From contig JACGXE010000017.1 in NCBI GenBank assembly GCA_014138095.1, positions 1 to 64,000 of the forward strand: a stretch of DNA of 64,000 bases, read 5' to 3'. Below are positions 56,167-64,000 of the stretch, piece by piece. Both the position numbers and the translations under genes were made by a program. Under the pieces are notes generated by a model. The model made no database searches, was not told where the DNA came from, and was given only the letters and a program-made list of their open reading frames with translations. Origin of the DNA: Ochrobactrum sp. RH2CCR150. Lineage in GTDB: Bacteria; Pseudomonadota; Alphaproteobacteria; Rhizobiales; Rhizobiaceae. How positions within the stretch are numbered: position 1 is the stretch's first letter; each line of letters begins with the position of its first letter.

Positions 56167-56209
56167 TTGCGCATGACGCAATGAACATCTCTATATTTGC
56201 CTGATTATC
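56167..56209 (+). promoter_or_regulatory. Right copy of the 43-bp inverted promoter repeat
   Basis: Identical inverse copy of 55158-55200, placed between the LysR gene (10 bases from its start) and the DsbA-like gene (47 bases from its start). The spacing to the ATG is nearly the same as on the left side (50 bases), as expected if both are promoters. Confidence 0.75.
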
Positions 56210-56255
56210 ACATCGCACGGAAAGAGCGAAGTTAGTTTCCGAAAGGAGACACATC

Positions 56256-56936
56256 ATGTCCATTCCCGTTACGATTACTTCCGATTTCATCTGCCCCTGG
56301 TGCCTGATCGGCGAGCGTCGCCTCCTCAAGACAATCGAGGAGCTTCCGGAAGGCACATCCGTCGAACTGCGCTGGCAGCCGTTCGAGCTCAACCCGTCGA
56401 TGCCAACCGAGGGTATGAACCGCAAAATCTATCGCTCGATGAAATTCGGCAGTTGGGAGCGCAGCCGAATGCTGGACGCCCAGACTGTTGCTGCGGCAGA
56501 AGATGACGATGTGGCATTCGCTTACGACGCCATAGAGAAAACCCCAAACACTTTCCAGGCGCATCGCCTGATGCGCTTTGCGGAGCAGTTCGGTGCTGCG
56601 AACGCTTTGGGCAATGCACTTCTATCGGCCTATTTCGAACTTGGCCGGGATGTCGGTGATATCGCGACACTGACGGATATTGCAGCCGAACATGGCCTCG
56701 ACCGCGAGAGGGCCGCGGCTTTCCTCGCCAGCGATGAACAAAGCGACGCGATCCGGGATGTTGAACGGTCATTGCAGGTCTCAGGTGTGCCGAACTTCAA
56801 CATCGACGGAGAAATCATTTCCGGTGCCCAGCCTCAGCAGGTTTTTGACGAGGCACTTAGACGCGCTGTCGAGCGCGCCGCCGCAGATGCGTCATTTGCC
56901 AGTGAATGTGCCGGTGGTGTCTGCACCGTTGCCTGA
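56256..56936 (+). CDS. DsbA-family oxidoreductase, FrnE-like
   Basis: A 226-residue thioredoxin-fold protein with the CPWC redox motif at residues 13-16 and the FrnE-like helical insert (EKTPNTFQAHRLMRFAEQFG, FFQLGRDVGD-type region read here as YFELGRDVGD, VSGVPNFNIDG). It has no signal peptide, so it is cytoplasmic, unlike periplasmic DsbA. Members include 2-hydroxychromene-2-carboxylate isomerase relatives and polyketide-pathway proteins. First gene of the rightward operon; ribosome-binding site GAAAGGAGA. Confidence 0.9.
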   Translation: MSIPVTITSDFICPWCLIGERRLLKTIEELPEGTSVELRWQPFELNPSMPTEGMNRKIYRSMKFGSWERSRMLDAQTVAAAEDDDVAFAYDAIEKTPNTFQAHRLMRFAEQFGAANALGNALLSAYFELGRDVGDIATLTDIAAEHGLDRERAAAFLASDEQSDAIRDVERSLQVSGVPNFNIDGEIISGAQPQQVFDEALRRAVERAAADASFASECAGGVCTVA

Positions 56937-56962
56937 GCTTGTTTCCAAAAAGGAGACCCACC

Positions 56963-57919
56963 ATGTCGGTAACACCAGCGATCAATCACGCCGGCTTCAA
57001 CCGGATGTTCCAGCCGAGCAAACTGACGCTCGGAATGATGCTTCCGATGGCGCCGTTGGTGAACGGCGTGCCGAACATGGCGGGTCAACTCGATCTGGCC
57101 GCTCACGCTGATCAGTTGGGGTTTGCCGCGCTATGGGTGCGCGACGTGCCTCTGTTTGATCCGGCTTTCAATGATGCCGGCCAGATCTACGATCCATGGG
57201 TCTGGCTCGGTCAACTGGCAACAGTCACGAAAAGGGCCGCGCTCAGTTCGGCCGGGATTGTCCTGCCGCTACGACATCCGCTCCATACCGCCAAGGCGGC
57301 AGCTTCTGTCGATGTTATAAGCGGCGGGCGCTTCCTGCTTGGCGCGGCATCTGGCGACCGCGCGACCGAGTACCCGGCCTTCGGTCTCGATCATGCCTCA
57401 CGTGGTGAGGCGTATCGAGAGGCCATCGATGTGATCCGTCGGAGCACCTCAGAAGACTATCCCGAGATTAACGGAAATTTCGGCATTCTTCATGGGCTTG
57501 ATCTTCTCCCAAAACCCATCGGACGGCATCTACCTCTCCTTGCGGTCGGCAGCGCGCGGCAGAGCTTGCAATGGATCGCTCGCAACATGGACGGCTGGGT
57601 CAGCTATTTCCGTCCCCTGTCTGAGCAGATGCCACGGCTCCAACTCTGGCAGCGCGTTGCACAAACAGAAGCCGCCGATGCTTTTCGCCCTTTCGCCCAG
57701 TCGATGTTTATTGATCTGGCCGAAGAGCCTAACGCCGCACCTGAACCGATCTTCCTCGGTTATCGCCTCGGGCGAAACAGTCTGATCGAAGAACTGCAAG
57801 GCTTCGCTAGAGCCGGCGTGCACCACGTAACGTTCAATCTTCGCCACTCACAACGACCTGCCAGTGAAGTGATGGCCGAACTCGCCGAACACGTCCTGCC
57901 CGTCTTCCCGTCCGACTAA
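56963..57919 (+). CDS. LLM-class flavin-dependent oxidoreductase
   Basis: A 318-residue bacterial-luciferase-like protein: LTLGMMLPMAPLVNGVPNMAGQLDLAAHADQLGFAALWVRDVP, ALSSAGIVLPLRHPLHTAKAAASVDVISGGRFLLGAASGDR, and PLLAVGSARQSLQWIARNMDGW. It uses reduced FMN to oxidise its substrate or acts as an F420/FMN dehydrogenase. Start ATG at 56963 has AAAAAGGAGA upstream; 26 bases follow the dsbA-like stop, indicating one operon. Confidence 0.9.
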   Translation: MSVTPAINHAGFNRMFQPSKLTLGMMLPMAPLVNGVPNMAGQLDLAAHADQLGFAALWVRDVPLFDPAFNDAGQIYDPWVWLGQLATVTKRAALSSAGIVLPLRHPLHTAKAAASVDVISGGRFLLGAASGDRATEYPAFGLDHASRGEAYREAIDVIRRSTSEDYPEINGNFGILHGLDLLPKPIGRHLPLLAVGSARQSLQWIARNMDGWVSYFRPLSEQMPRLQLWQRVAQTEAADAFRPFAQSMFIDLAEEPNAAPEPIFLGYRLGRNSLIEELQGFARAGVHHVTFNLRHSQRPASEVMAELAEHVLPVFPSD

Positions 57920-57974
57920 TGCGGTCCGCCGCACGCTTTCTCTCAACCTACTTCCCCCTGAAAGGACCAGCCCC

Positions 57975-59183
57975 ATGAAATTCCTGTTTGAAGATGAATC
58001 ATTCTCGTTCGAAACGCTCCGCGCAGCAGGTTTTGCCGCCGATGGCGGCGCAGATCTCGGCGAGATCATTGTGACTGCAGAAAAGATACCGGAGGGTGAC
58101 GAGACTACTTGGCACCGTGAATGGAAGGCGCTTGCTGCACGGATCGAGATTATAGGGGAAGCGTCGCTTGCGGCCCATCACAGTGTCAGCGCACGTGAGG
58201 CTTTCTTGCGTTCTTCGAACTATTATCGCGTCGCAGAATTCTATCGCCGCGACGATGCTGCCAATGATCCAGAAGTGAAAGGGCTTACGGCCAAATCACG
58301 TGCGACCTTCCTGAAAGCGGCCACGCTGTTCGAGACCCCCGTCGAGGATGTCCGCATCCCTTATGGCGACCGCAGCCTGCCCGCCTACGTCTTTCTGGTC
58401 GACGATAGCGGTGCGCCGCGCCCGACCATCATCTATGTCAATGGCTTCGATTCAACGCGGGAGGAAGCTTGGTTCGTAATTGGTGCTGCCGCGATTGCAC
58501 GCGGCTACAATGTCATTGCCTTTGACGGACCCGGTCAGGGCAGCGCGCTTCGTGACGATGGGCTCGTCTTCCGCCCCGACTGGGAAACGGTGATGGCATC
58601 GGTATTCGACTATGCCGAGGGAAGCCCGGAGTTCGCGTCTGACAAGCTGGTGCCATTCGGCTACAGCCTCGGAGCCCTGTTGATTGCGCGCGCTGCCGCC
58701 TTTGACAACCGTCCCGCCGCACTTCTGCTCGACGACGGCATGTTCGATTTCTTCGGCGCCAATGCCGCGCTGCTGCCCCCTTTCCTCATTGAATGGGTAA
58801 AGCAGGGAGACAAGGACGACGAAGTCGAGCAGGTGCTGCGCCTTTTCATGAAGCAAAGCACTTCGGCCCGTTGGGCGCTCCGCAACGGCGTCTGGACGAC
58901 CGGTGCGACTTCGATCGCCGACTATCTGCGCAAAACCGCCGACTATACACTCGACGGCATCATCGACCGGATCGAGGCCCCGACGCTCATTCTTGAGGCG
59001 GAGGAGGATATGTTTCTGAAAGGTCAGGCCACGCGGGTTGCCGACGGTCTTAAAGCAGAAAATAAAACGGTCACGCTGACCCGGGCCGTAGGGGCGTCAA
59101 CCCATTGCCACATGGGCGCGATGCGGCTTGCCAACCAAACGATGTTTGACTGGTTGGACGAGACACTCGCACATATCAGCTAA
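57975..59183 (+). CDS. Alpha/beta hydrolase resembling 2,6-dihydroxypseudooxynicotine hydrolase
   Basis: A 402-residue hydrolase with an N-terminal helical domain (residues about 1-135) and an alpha/beta core: TIIYVNGFDSTREEAWFVIG, AFDGPGQGSALRDDG, the nucleophile Ser in FGYSLGALLIARA, acidic LILEAEEDMFLKGQ and His in GASTHCHMGAMRLANQ. The layout matches the C-C-bond hydrolases/esterases of the DHPON hydrolase and FrsA group. In this cluster it could cleave a side chain from a hydroxylated ring. The function is inferred from fold and context. Confidence 0.83.
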   Translation: MKFLFEDESFSFETLRAAGFAADGGADLGEIIVTAEKIPEGDETTWHREWKALAARIEIIGEASLAAHHSVSAREAFLRSSNYYRVAEFYRRDDAANDPEVKGLTAKSRATFLKAATLFETPVEDVRIPYGDRSLPAYVFLVDDSGAPRPTIIYVNGFDSTREEAWFVIGAAAIARGYNVIAFDGPGQGSALRDDGLVFRPDWETVMASVFDYAEGSPEFASDKLVPFGYSLGALLIARAAAFDNRPAALLLDDGMFDFFGANAALLPPFLIEWVKQGDKDDEVEQVLRLFMKQSTSARWALRNGVWTTGATSIADYLRKTADYTLDGIIDRIEAPTLILEAEEDMFLKGQATRVADGLKAENKTVTLTRAVGASTHCHMGAMRLANQTMFDWLDETLAHIS

Positions 59184-59588
59184 AGGGCTGATGTGACCTT
59201 CTCTCGCGTGCCCCCGGTTGAACAGGGACCAGTTCCTCTAGATCACGCCCGAATCGGCAATGAGCCAGGCTTTGGGCGAAACTCCGGTGAGCACATTCTG
59301 CATCTACTTCGATCATAGCGTTGCCCCTGAGACCGCAAGCTCCGTAGACGGAATACAGCTTTGGTCACAGGGGTCGTGCAAATGCACTTAATAGCAGTGC
59401 GGACCGTAGTGCGTCGAAGTACCTGACGCCTGAATGTTGACGGCGGATTCTGCGCCAGATCGATATGCTCCCATGGGCGGCTACACGTGCAGCGTAGTTG
59501 CGGATTTCCACCGGTGTGATCGAATGGATGGGATTCGTCGACGTCTCAGTCTCAATCGTTATTGACTGGCCACATGTTACAAAGTCGT
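59184..59588. other. Gap without a supported gene
   Basis: About 405 bases after the hydrolase. A leftward open frame (stop near 59365) has a plausible-looking basic C-terminal stretch but its start lies inside the TetR gene and no family is recognised; it may be a remnant. No terminator with a T-run was found. Confidence 0.4.
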
Positions 59589-59602
59589 TTATCGATAGAT
59601 AA
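59589..59602. promoter_or_regulatory. TetR operator 1 (TTATCGATAGATAA)
   Basis: Near-perfect 14-base palindrome 20 bases upstream of the TetR ATG at 59623. It differs by one base from the site at 60335-60348. Consistent with autorepression. Confidence 0.65.
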
Positions 59603-59622
59603 ATAGCATGTGAGTATTGTTT

Positions 59623-60249
59623 ATGGCGAAAGCTTCCGAAAAAACGCGTCTTGATCCGCTGGAGCGTGAGCAAGCTATTGTAAAAGCCGCGATATCGTTT
59701 TTTGCACAACATGGCTTTGATGGTTCGACACGCGAGCTTGCGAACAGCATCGGCATCACACAACCCTTGCTGTATCGATATTTCCCGAACAAGGACGCCT
59801 TGCTGGATCGCGTTTACGAAGAAGTGTTCGTCAACCCTTGGAACAAGGCGTGGGAAGATCAACTGAGAGATCGAGGTTTGCCGATCGAAGACCGTCTTTG
59901 CCGCTTCTATCGCCAATATTCCCGCGTCATCCTCAGTTACGAATGGGTCCGTTTATTCATGTTCGCCGGACTGAAGGGGCTTGATTTCAACGCCCGTTAC
60001 TTAAGCTTTTTAAGAGAGGCCGCGTTCGATCTCGTCGTGCATGAAATCCGCGAAGCCTATCAGATCAAGCGATCTGATCCGCCAAGCGACGAGGAAGCAG
60101 AACTTGTCTGGAGCCTGCATGCCTCGATCTTCTATCTCGGTGTTCGCAAGTTCATCTATGGCATGGCGATCCCCGAAGATCACGATGCGGATATTTCTTT
60201 GCGGGTCAGAGCGTTCCTGAAAGGCGCCCCCCAGGCTTTCCAGACCTGA
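59623..60249 (+). CDS. TetR-family transcriptional regulator
   Basis: A 208-residue TetR protein with a clear HTH (IVKAAISFFAQHGFDGSTRELANSIGITQPLLYRYFPNKDALL) and a helical ligand domain with EWVRLFMFAGLKGLD. The ATG at 59623 is preferred to the TTG two codons earlier. It sits directly before the FAD monooxygenase operon, and three near-identical 14-base palindromes lie around it, so autoregulation and control of that operon are likely. Confidence 0.88.
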   Translation: MAKASEKTRLDPLEREQAIVKAAISFFAQHGFDGSTRELANSIGITQPLLYRYFPNKDALLDRVYEEVFVNPWNKAWEDQLRDRGLPIEDRLCRFYRQYSRVILSYEWVRLFMFAGLKGLDFNARYLSFLREAAFDLVVHEIREAYQIKRSDPPSDEEAELVWSLHASIFYLGVRKFIYGMAIPEDHDADISLRVRAFLKGAPQAFQT

Positions 60250-60287
60250 TGAGGCACCTCCTCCAAATGCATTTCCAGAGACATTAA

Positions 60288-60301
60288 TTATCAATCGATA
60301 A
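60288..60301. promoter_or_regulatory. TetR operator 2 (TTATCAATCGATAA)
   Basis: A 14-base palindrome with one mismatch, 85 bases before the monooxygenase start. It differs from operator 3 by one base; the two centres are 47 bases apart. Confidence 0.6.
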
Positions 60302-60334
60302 ATAATGATTGACATCACATTTTGCGTGGTTAAT

Positions 60335-60348
60335 TTATCGATCGATAA
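60335..60348. promoter_or_regulatory. TetR operator 3 (TTATCGATCGATAA)
   Basis: A perfect 14-base palindrome 37 bases before the monooxygenase start, likely overlapping the promoter of the 60386-64000 operon. Confidence 0.7.
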
Positions 60349-60385
60349 TCATCGCGGTGGAGCGCGTTCCGAGTTGGAGGATCCC

Positions 60386-61624
60386 ATGAGAATACAGAAA
60401 TCGCGCCCTCGCGCCCTTATTGCGGGGGGGTCACTTGGGGGTATGTTTGCTGCTCTTTTACTCCACAGGTCCGGGTGGGACGTGAACGTGTACGAAAGGG
60501 TAGATGCCGATCTTTCGAAGCGAGGGGCAGGCATCGTCACTCATCCGGAACTTTTCGAGGTTCTCGACGCTGCCGGAATAGATCGACATGCGGCTTCCGT
60601 TGGCGTCACCGTCGCGGGGCGACGGATACTCGCCACCGATGGCTCTATTGTCGGGGAGCTGGACCTGCCGCAGGTTCTGACATCCTGGGGCACACTGTAT
60701 GCACTGCTAAGGGAGGCTCTACCGGACGGCTGTTATCGACAGGGTTGCGACGTCGCCAGTTTTACAGAATCTGCGAAATCGGTCGTTTTGACGTTATCCA
60801 ACGGCGAAACGATAGAGGGTGACCTGCTCGTCGGCGCCGACGGACTTTTCTCCACGGTGCGCCGGCAGTTTCGTCCGGCGGCGTTGCCAAACTACGTCGG
60901 CTACATCGCCTGGCGAGGACTGGTGGATGAAGCAGCACTCACGCAGGAGACGCGTGACATGCTCTTTCATCACTTTTCATTCTCGCTGCCAGCCGGTGAG
61001 CAAATGCTGGGTTACCCCGTCGCCTCAGCCGAGGGAAATGTCGAGATCGGCAAGCGCAGGTACAATTTCGTATGGTACAGGCCAGCGTCGGAGGGCGCGC
61101 ATCTATCTGAACTGCTGACCGATACAGATGGCGTCACGCATCCTCTTTCCATTCCCCCGCATATGATCCGTCTCGAGGTTATTGCCAGTATACGCGAAAG
61201 CGCACGAGCCCTTCTCGCGCCTCAGTTCGCGGAGGTCGTGGAGCGAACCGAGCAACCTTTCATTCAGGCGATCCAGGACCTCGAGGTCGAAAGCATGCGG
61301 TTGGGCGAACGGACTGTGGTGCTGGGCGATGCTGCTTTCGTTGCACGCCCCCATGTCGGGATGGGAGTTACGAAGGCGGCTGGCGATGCGAAGGCGCTTG
61401 TTGACGCTCTTGAACTTTATCCCGCCGACCTCTCGGCTGCACTCGATGAATTCAGCGCACGGCGCACGGTATTCGGGGCCGCTGTCATCCGGCGCGCCCG
61501 ACATCTTGGAGCGTATATGCAAGCGCAGGCGCTGACCGACGAGGAACGCATCATGGCCGAACAGCATCGTCGACCGGAAGCGATCATGGCCGAAACAGCT
61601 GTTTCTACCGGCATCGCCGCATGA
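60386..61624 (+). CDS. FAD-dependent monooxygenase (2,6-dihydroxypyridine hydroxylase-like)
   Basis: A 412-residue class A flavoprotein monooxygenase: RALIAGGSLGGMFAALLLH (FAD binding), YERVDADLSKRGAGIVTHPEL, DLLVGADGLFSTVRR (DG motif) and TVVLGDAAFVARPHVGMGVTKA (GD motif). The RGAGIVTHPEL and LPNYVGYIAWRGLVDE stretches are typical of dihydroxypyridine 3-monooxygenase relatives. ATG at 60386 follows GGAGG; the frame to 60305 would read through operator 3. First gene of an operon with transport and cupin genes. Confidence 0.88.
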   Translation: MRIQKSRPRALIAGGSLGGMFAALLLHRSGWDVNVYERVDADLSKRGAGIVTHPELFEVLDAAGIDRHAASVGVTVAGRRILATDGSIVGELDLPQVLTSWGTLYALLREALPDGCYRQGCDVASFTESAKSVVLTLSNGETIEGDLLVGADGLFSTVRRQFRPAALPNYVGYIAWRGLVDEAALTQETRDMLFHHFSFSLPAGEQMLGYPVASAEGNVEIGKRRYNFVWYRPASEGAHLSELLTDTDGVTHPLSIPPHMIRLEVIASIRESARALLAPQFAEVVERTEQPFIQAIQDLEVESMRLGERTVVLGDAAFVARPHVGMGVTKAAGDAKALVDALELYPADLSAALDEFSARRTVFGAAVIRRARHLGAYMQAQALTDEERIMAEQHRRPEAIMAETAVSTGIAA

Positions 61625-61659
61625 CTAAACATACAACGGCAGGATTTCGGGAGGAAACA

Positions 61660-61962
61660 ATGCCCACCATAGAACATCTCACCAGCAGTCCGACGTTTCG
61701 TCGGCTCTGCTTCGAGCGAAACCTCGCAGGCATGTCATTGGCAGGACTGATGGCAATCGCGTACTTTGCATTCATCCTGACAGTCGCTTTTCGACCGGGA
61801 GTGCTTGGGACGCCCATACACCAAGGCTCGGTCATTTCCTGGGGAGTGTTGGTCGGGGTCGGAATCCTATGCTTCGGCTTCCTGCTGACAGCGATCTATG
61901 TGGTGTTCGCCAATGTCCGCCTGGACAGCCTCACGAACCGCTTCGAACAGGAGGTTCGCTGA
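61660..61962 (+). CDS. DUF485 membrane protein
   Basis: A 100-residue protein with two membrane helices ([17 protein letters not shown] and [21 protein letters not shown]) and the DUF485 ends ([29 protein letters not shown]). These always precede ActP-type symporters (YjcH-ActP) and are presumed accessory. ATG at 61660 has GGGAGGA in front; the frame to 61621 is not needed. It overlaps the symporter start (TGATG). Confidence 0.9.
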   Translation: MPTIEHLTSSPTFRRLCFERNLAGMSLAGLMAIAYFAFILTVAFRPGVLGTPIHQGSVISWGVLVGVGILCFGFLLTAIYVVFANVRLDSLTNRFEQEVR

Positions 61963-63623
61963 TGACCGGATTCCTTTCCAGGACCGCGGTTTGCGCTGTC
62001 TTTTGTCTGCTGCTCTCATCGACGGCTTTCGCTGACGCCTTGACCGGCACGGTCACTCGCCAGAACGTAAACCCATTGGCAATCGGGCTCTTTCTCGCCT
62101 TCGTAGCCGTCAGTCTCGGCATCACTTTCTGGGCTGCGCGCAAGGGGACGAAGACCGCCAGCAGCTACTACACAGCCGGCGGCGGACTGAGCGGATTTAA
62201 GAACGGACTTGCGATTGCTGGCGACTATACATCCGCGGCAACCTTTCTCGGCGTGACGGCGCTCATTTTCGCCTCGGGTTATGACGGGATCATCTATGCC
62301 ATCGGCTTTCTCGTCGGATTTCCTATGATCCTTTTCCTGATCGCCGAACCATTGCGTAACCTGGGGCGCTTCACATTCGCTGACGTCGCCGCCAGCCGCC
62401 TGTCGGAACGACCCGTCCGAGCCGTGGCGGGGATTAATTCTCTCGTCATCGTGCTGCTCTACCTGATCGCGCAGATGGTGGGTGCAGGGAAGTTGATTGA
62501 ACTTCTGTTTGGCCTTCCCTATTCGGTTGCTGTTCTCCTCGTCGGCATTTTGATGATGCTCTACGTCACCTTCGGCGGAATGCTGGCCACGACATGGGTG
62601 CAGATCATCAAGGCTGTCCTGCTCCTTTCCGGCTCGGTCATCATGTCACTGCTGATCCTCGCCCATTTCGGGTTCAGCTTCGAGACGCTGTTTTCGTCGG
62701 CGATCCAACTGCATGCGAAAGGCGCGGCGATCATGGCGCCGGGGGGACTGATCAAGGACCCGATCTCGGCGATATCCCTTGGGCTTGCCCTGATTTTCGG
62801 AACGGCTGGCCTGCCGCATATCCTGATGCGTTTCTTCACCGTGGCCGACAGCAAGCAGGCGCGGCTGTCAATACTTGTCGCCACAGGCTTTATCACGATC
62901 TTCTATTCTCTGTTGTTCGTTCTAGGCTTCGGTGCAATCGCGTTGGTCTCGGGAAATCCTGCTTTCGTCGATGCGGCTGGAAAGATCATCGGAGGCTCCA
63001 ACATGGTGGCGCTACATCTCGCCAACGCGCTGGGCGGCCCTGTACTGCTGGGTTTCATCTCAGCCGTAGCTTTCGCCACGATCCTCGCCGTCGTCTCCGG
63101 CTTGACGATTGCGGGGGCCTCTGCGGCAAGCCATGATCTCTATGCCAAAGTGTTCAAGCGCGGAAATGTCAGCGAGGAAACTGAAGTTAAGGTTTCCAAG
63201 GTCTCGGCCGTCGTGATCAGTCTGGCATCGATGGCCTTGGGTCTTTTGTTCGAAAATCAGAACATCGCCTTTATCGTCGGGCTGGTATTCGCGATTGCAG
63301 CAAGCGCAAACTTTCCGGTCCTGCTCCTATCCGTTCAATGGAGAAACCTGACGACGCGCGGTGCTGTGAGCGGGTCTCTGGTCGGCCTGGTATCATCGCT
63401 GGTTCTGGTTCTCTTAAGCCCAAGCGTTTGGACTTCGACCCTGAACCTCGGTCCTGCGCCGTTTCCCTACGACAACCCAGCCCTTTTTTCAGTCCCGCTC
63501 GCATTCCTGACGACGTGGCTCGTTTCCACCCTAGATCGATCCCCTTCGGCGCAGACCGTGCGGTCTGGTTTTGACGCACAGCAGATCAAAGCTCAGACGG
63601 GCCTTAATCTCACAGGCCATTGA
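61962..63623 (+). CDS. Sodium/solute symporter, ActP-like monocarboxylate transporter
   Basis: A 553-residue SSS-family symporter with an N-terminal signal-like segment, about 13 membrane helices and the family blocks [33 protein letters not shown] and [19 protein letters not shown]. ActP imports acetate and glycolate; relatives take up pyruvate and other monocarboxylates. In this operon it likely imports the ring compound's acid or exports/imports an intermediate. ATG at 61962. Confidence 0.92.
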   Translation: MTGFLSRTAVCAVFCLLLSSTAFADALTGTVTRQNVNPLAIGLFLAFVAVSLGITFWAARKGTKTASSYYTAGGGLSGFKNGLAIAGDYTSAATFLGVTALIFASGYDGIIYAIGFLVGFPMILFLIAEPLRNLGRFTFADVAASRLSERPVRAVAGINSLVIVLLYLIAQMVGAGKLIELLFGLPYSVAVLLVGILMMLYVTFGGMLATTWVQIIKAVLLLSGSVIMSLLILAHFGFSFETLFSSAIQLHAKGAAIMAPGGLIKDPISAISLGLALIFGTAGLPHILMRFFTVADSKQARLSILVATGFITIFYSLLFVLGFGAIALVSGNPAFVDAAGKIIGGSNMVALHLANALGGPVLLGFISAVAFATILAVVSGLTIAGASAASHDLYAKVFKRGNVSEETEVKVSKVSAVVISLASMALGLLFENQNIAFIVGLVFAIAASANFPVLLLSVQWRNLTTRGAVSGSLVGLVSSLVLVLLSPSVWTSTLNLGPAPFPYDNPALFSVPLAFLTTWLVSTLDRSPSAQTVRSGFDAQQIKAQTGLNLTGH

Positions 63624-63643
63624 ACACAGCAAAGGAGATATCA

Positions 63644-64000
63644 ATGACTATTGCCACCTCTATCAAATATCCTGCTCCACCCCAGAACTGGTCGCCTGAA
63701 CTGCGCGACGAATATCTTGCTCACCGGGGCAACGGGTACGTGGGAAGCAAGCTTGTATCTCAGTCGCACCGCGTGCGCGTCTGGTATCTTTCGCTCAAGC
63801 CCGGCGAAAGAATCGGGTTTCACACGCATGTCCTCGATTATTTCTGGACGGTTCTGACGCCGGGTAAAGCCCTTTCCCACTATGCGGACGGACGGACCGC
63901 AGAAACGGCCTACGCGGCCGGCGATACAAAACATTTCGAGTTCGGAAGCGGCGAATTCATGACCCATGATCTTGAGAACATTGGTGACACGGAACTGGTG
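63644..64000 (+). CDS. Cupin-fold protein, cut by the window end
   Basis: The frame opens with ATG at 63644 after AAGGAGATATCA and stays open for 119 codons to the window end. It reads as a cupin: RVRVWYLSLKPGERIGFHTH with metal-ligand His residues, then YFWTVLTPGKALSHY and KHFEFGSGEFMTHDLENIGD. It could be a dioxygenase or a metabolite-binding accessory; similar cupins follow monooxygenases in pyridine and aromatic clusters. Twenty bases after the symporter stop, so it belongs to the same operon. The C terminus is not visible. Confidence 0.82.
   Translation, partial: MTIATSIKYPAPPQNWSPELRDEYLAHRGNGYVGSKLVSQSHRVRVWYLSLKPGERIGFHTHVLDYFWTVLTPGKALSHYADGRTAETAYAAGDTKHFEFGSGEFMTHDLENIGDTELV

Noticed and set aside
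59365..59916. Leftward open frame of 183 codons overlapping the TetR gene
   Set aside because: Its N-terminal two thirds are antisense to a well-supported TetR gene, no start has a ribosome-binding site, and no domain is recognised; at most the tail is a remnant.
1..64000. tRNA, rRNA, CRISPR array, integrase, att site or oriT
   Set aside because: Looked for at the edges of the trb and ABC-3C regions and near IS remnants; no tRNA-like cloverleaf, repeat-spacer array, recombinase gene or relaxase gene could be supported by eye.

Overview
The window reads as accessory DNA of an alphaproteobacterium of the order Rhizobiales, most likely the Brucella/Ochrobactrum or Agrobacterium neighbourhood. 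The reasons are a bioBFDAZ operon with BioR-type operator boxes, an alphaproteobacterial-style trb conjugation operon (with TrbK-alt and a DUF2274 protein), LysR- and GntR-rich catabolic clusters, and dispersed palindromic intergenic repeats of a kind I associate with Ochrobactrum/Brucella. No rRNA, tRNA, CRISPR array, replication gene, relaxase or integrase is visible, so plasmid, chromid or integrated conjugative element cannot be separated from this sequence alone.

Layout. (1) 1-2.0 kb is debris: an IS21-like end, the C-terminal remnant of a LysR regulator, a broken NmrA-like gene and a degenerate IS5-family element. (2) 2.2-15.7 kb is a catabolic island: DMT exporter, amidase, a sugar-type ABC importer with a Tat-targeted binding protein, then two HsaA-like flavin-dependent oxygenases divergent around a TetR regulator, followed by flavin reductase, M24 peptidase, RraA-family aldolase-like protein and an ABM monooxygenase. 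(3) 16-22.5 kb is a complete pyruvate dehydrogenase complex of the homodimeric-E1 type (aceE-aceF-lpd) with a divergent Lrp/AsnC regulator. (4) 22.6-27.6 kb holds an IS3 remnant, a LysR/quinone-oxidoreductase pair, an IS630 remnant fused to a truncated IS66 element, and the fragment of a YiiX-like gene cut by the IS66. (5) 27.5-31.2 kb is an ABC-three-component (ABC-3C) defence-type operon: nuclease-like effector with C-terminal ABC-3C domain, middle component, and a Rad50/RecN-like ATPase; the broken YiiX-like gene looks like a fourth member. (6) 31.4-45.1 kb is a traG-copG-trbBCDEJKLFGI-DUF2274 mating-pair operon, split between copG and trbB by an NmrA/HxlR gene pair. (7) 45.3-52.8 kb contains an IS110 remnant, bioBFDAZ with its GntR regulator BioR, and a LysR regulator of the type that accompanies such trb clusters. 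(8) 53-64 kb is a second catabolic region: chloroperoxidase-like hydrolase, two related FAD monooxygenases, DsbA/FrnE-like protein, LLM flavin oxidoreductase, an alpha/beta hydrolase resembling C-C hydrolases of pyridine catabolism, a TetR regulator with three near-identical operators, a DUF485/ActP-type symporter pair and a cupin cut by the window end.

How it fits together. The conjugation module plausibly supplies mobility; the ABC-3C system, biotin operon, NmrA/HxlR pair and catabolic clusters look like its cargo or neighbours. Two regulatory architectures stand out: a LysR gene bracketed by identical inverted 43-bp outward promoters at 55158-55200 and 56167-56209, and a TetR gene with matched 14-bp palindromes in front of itself and of its target operon.
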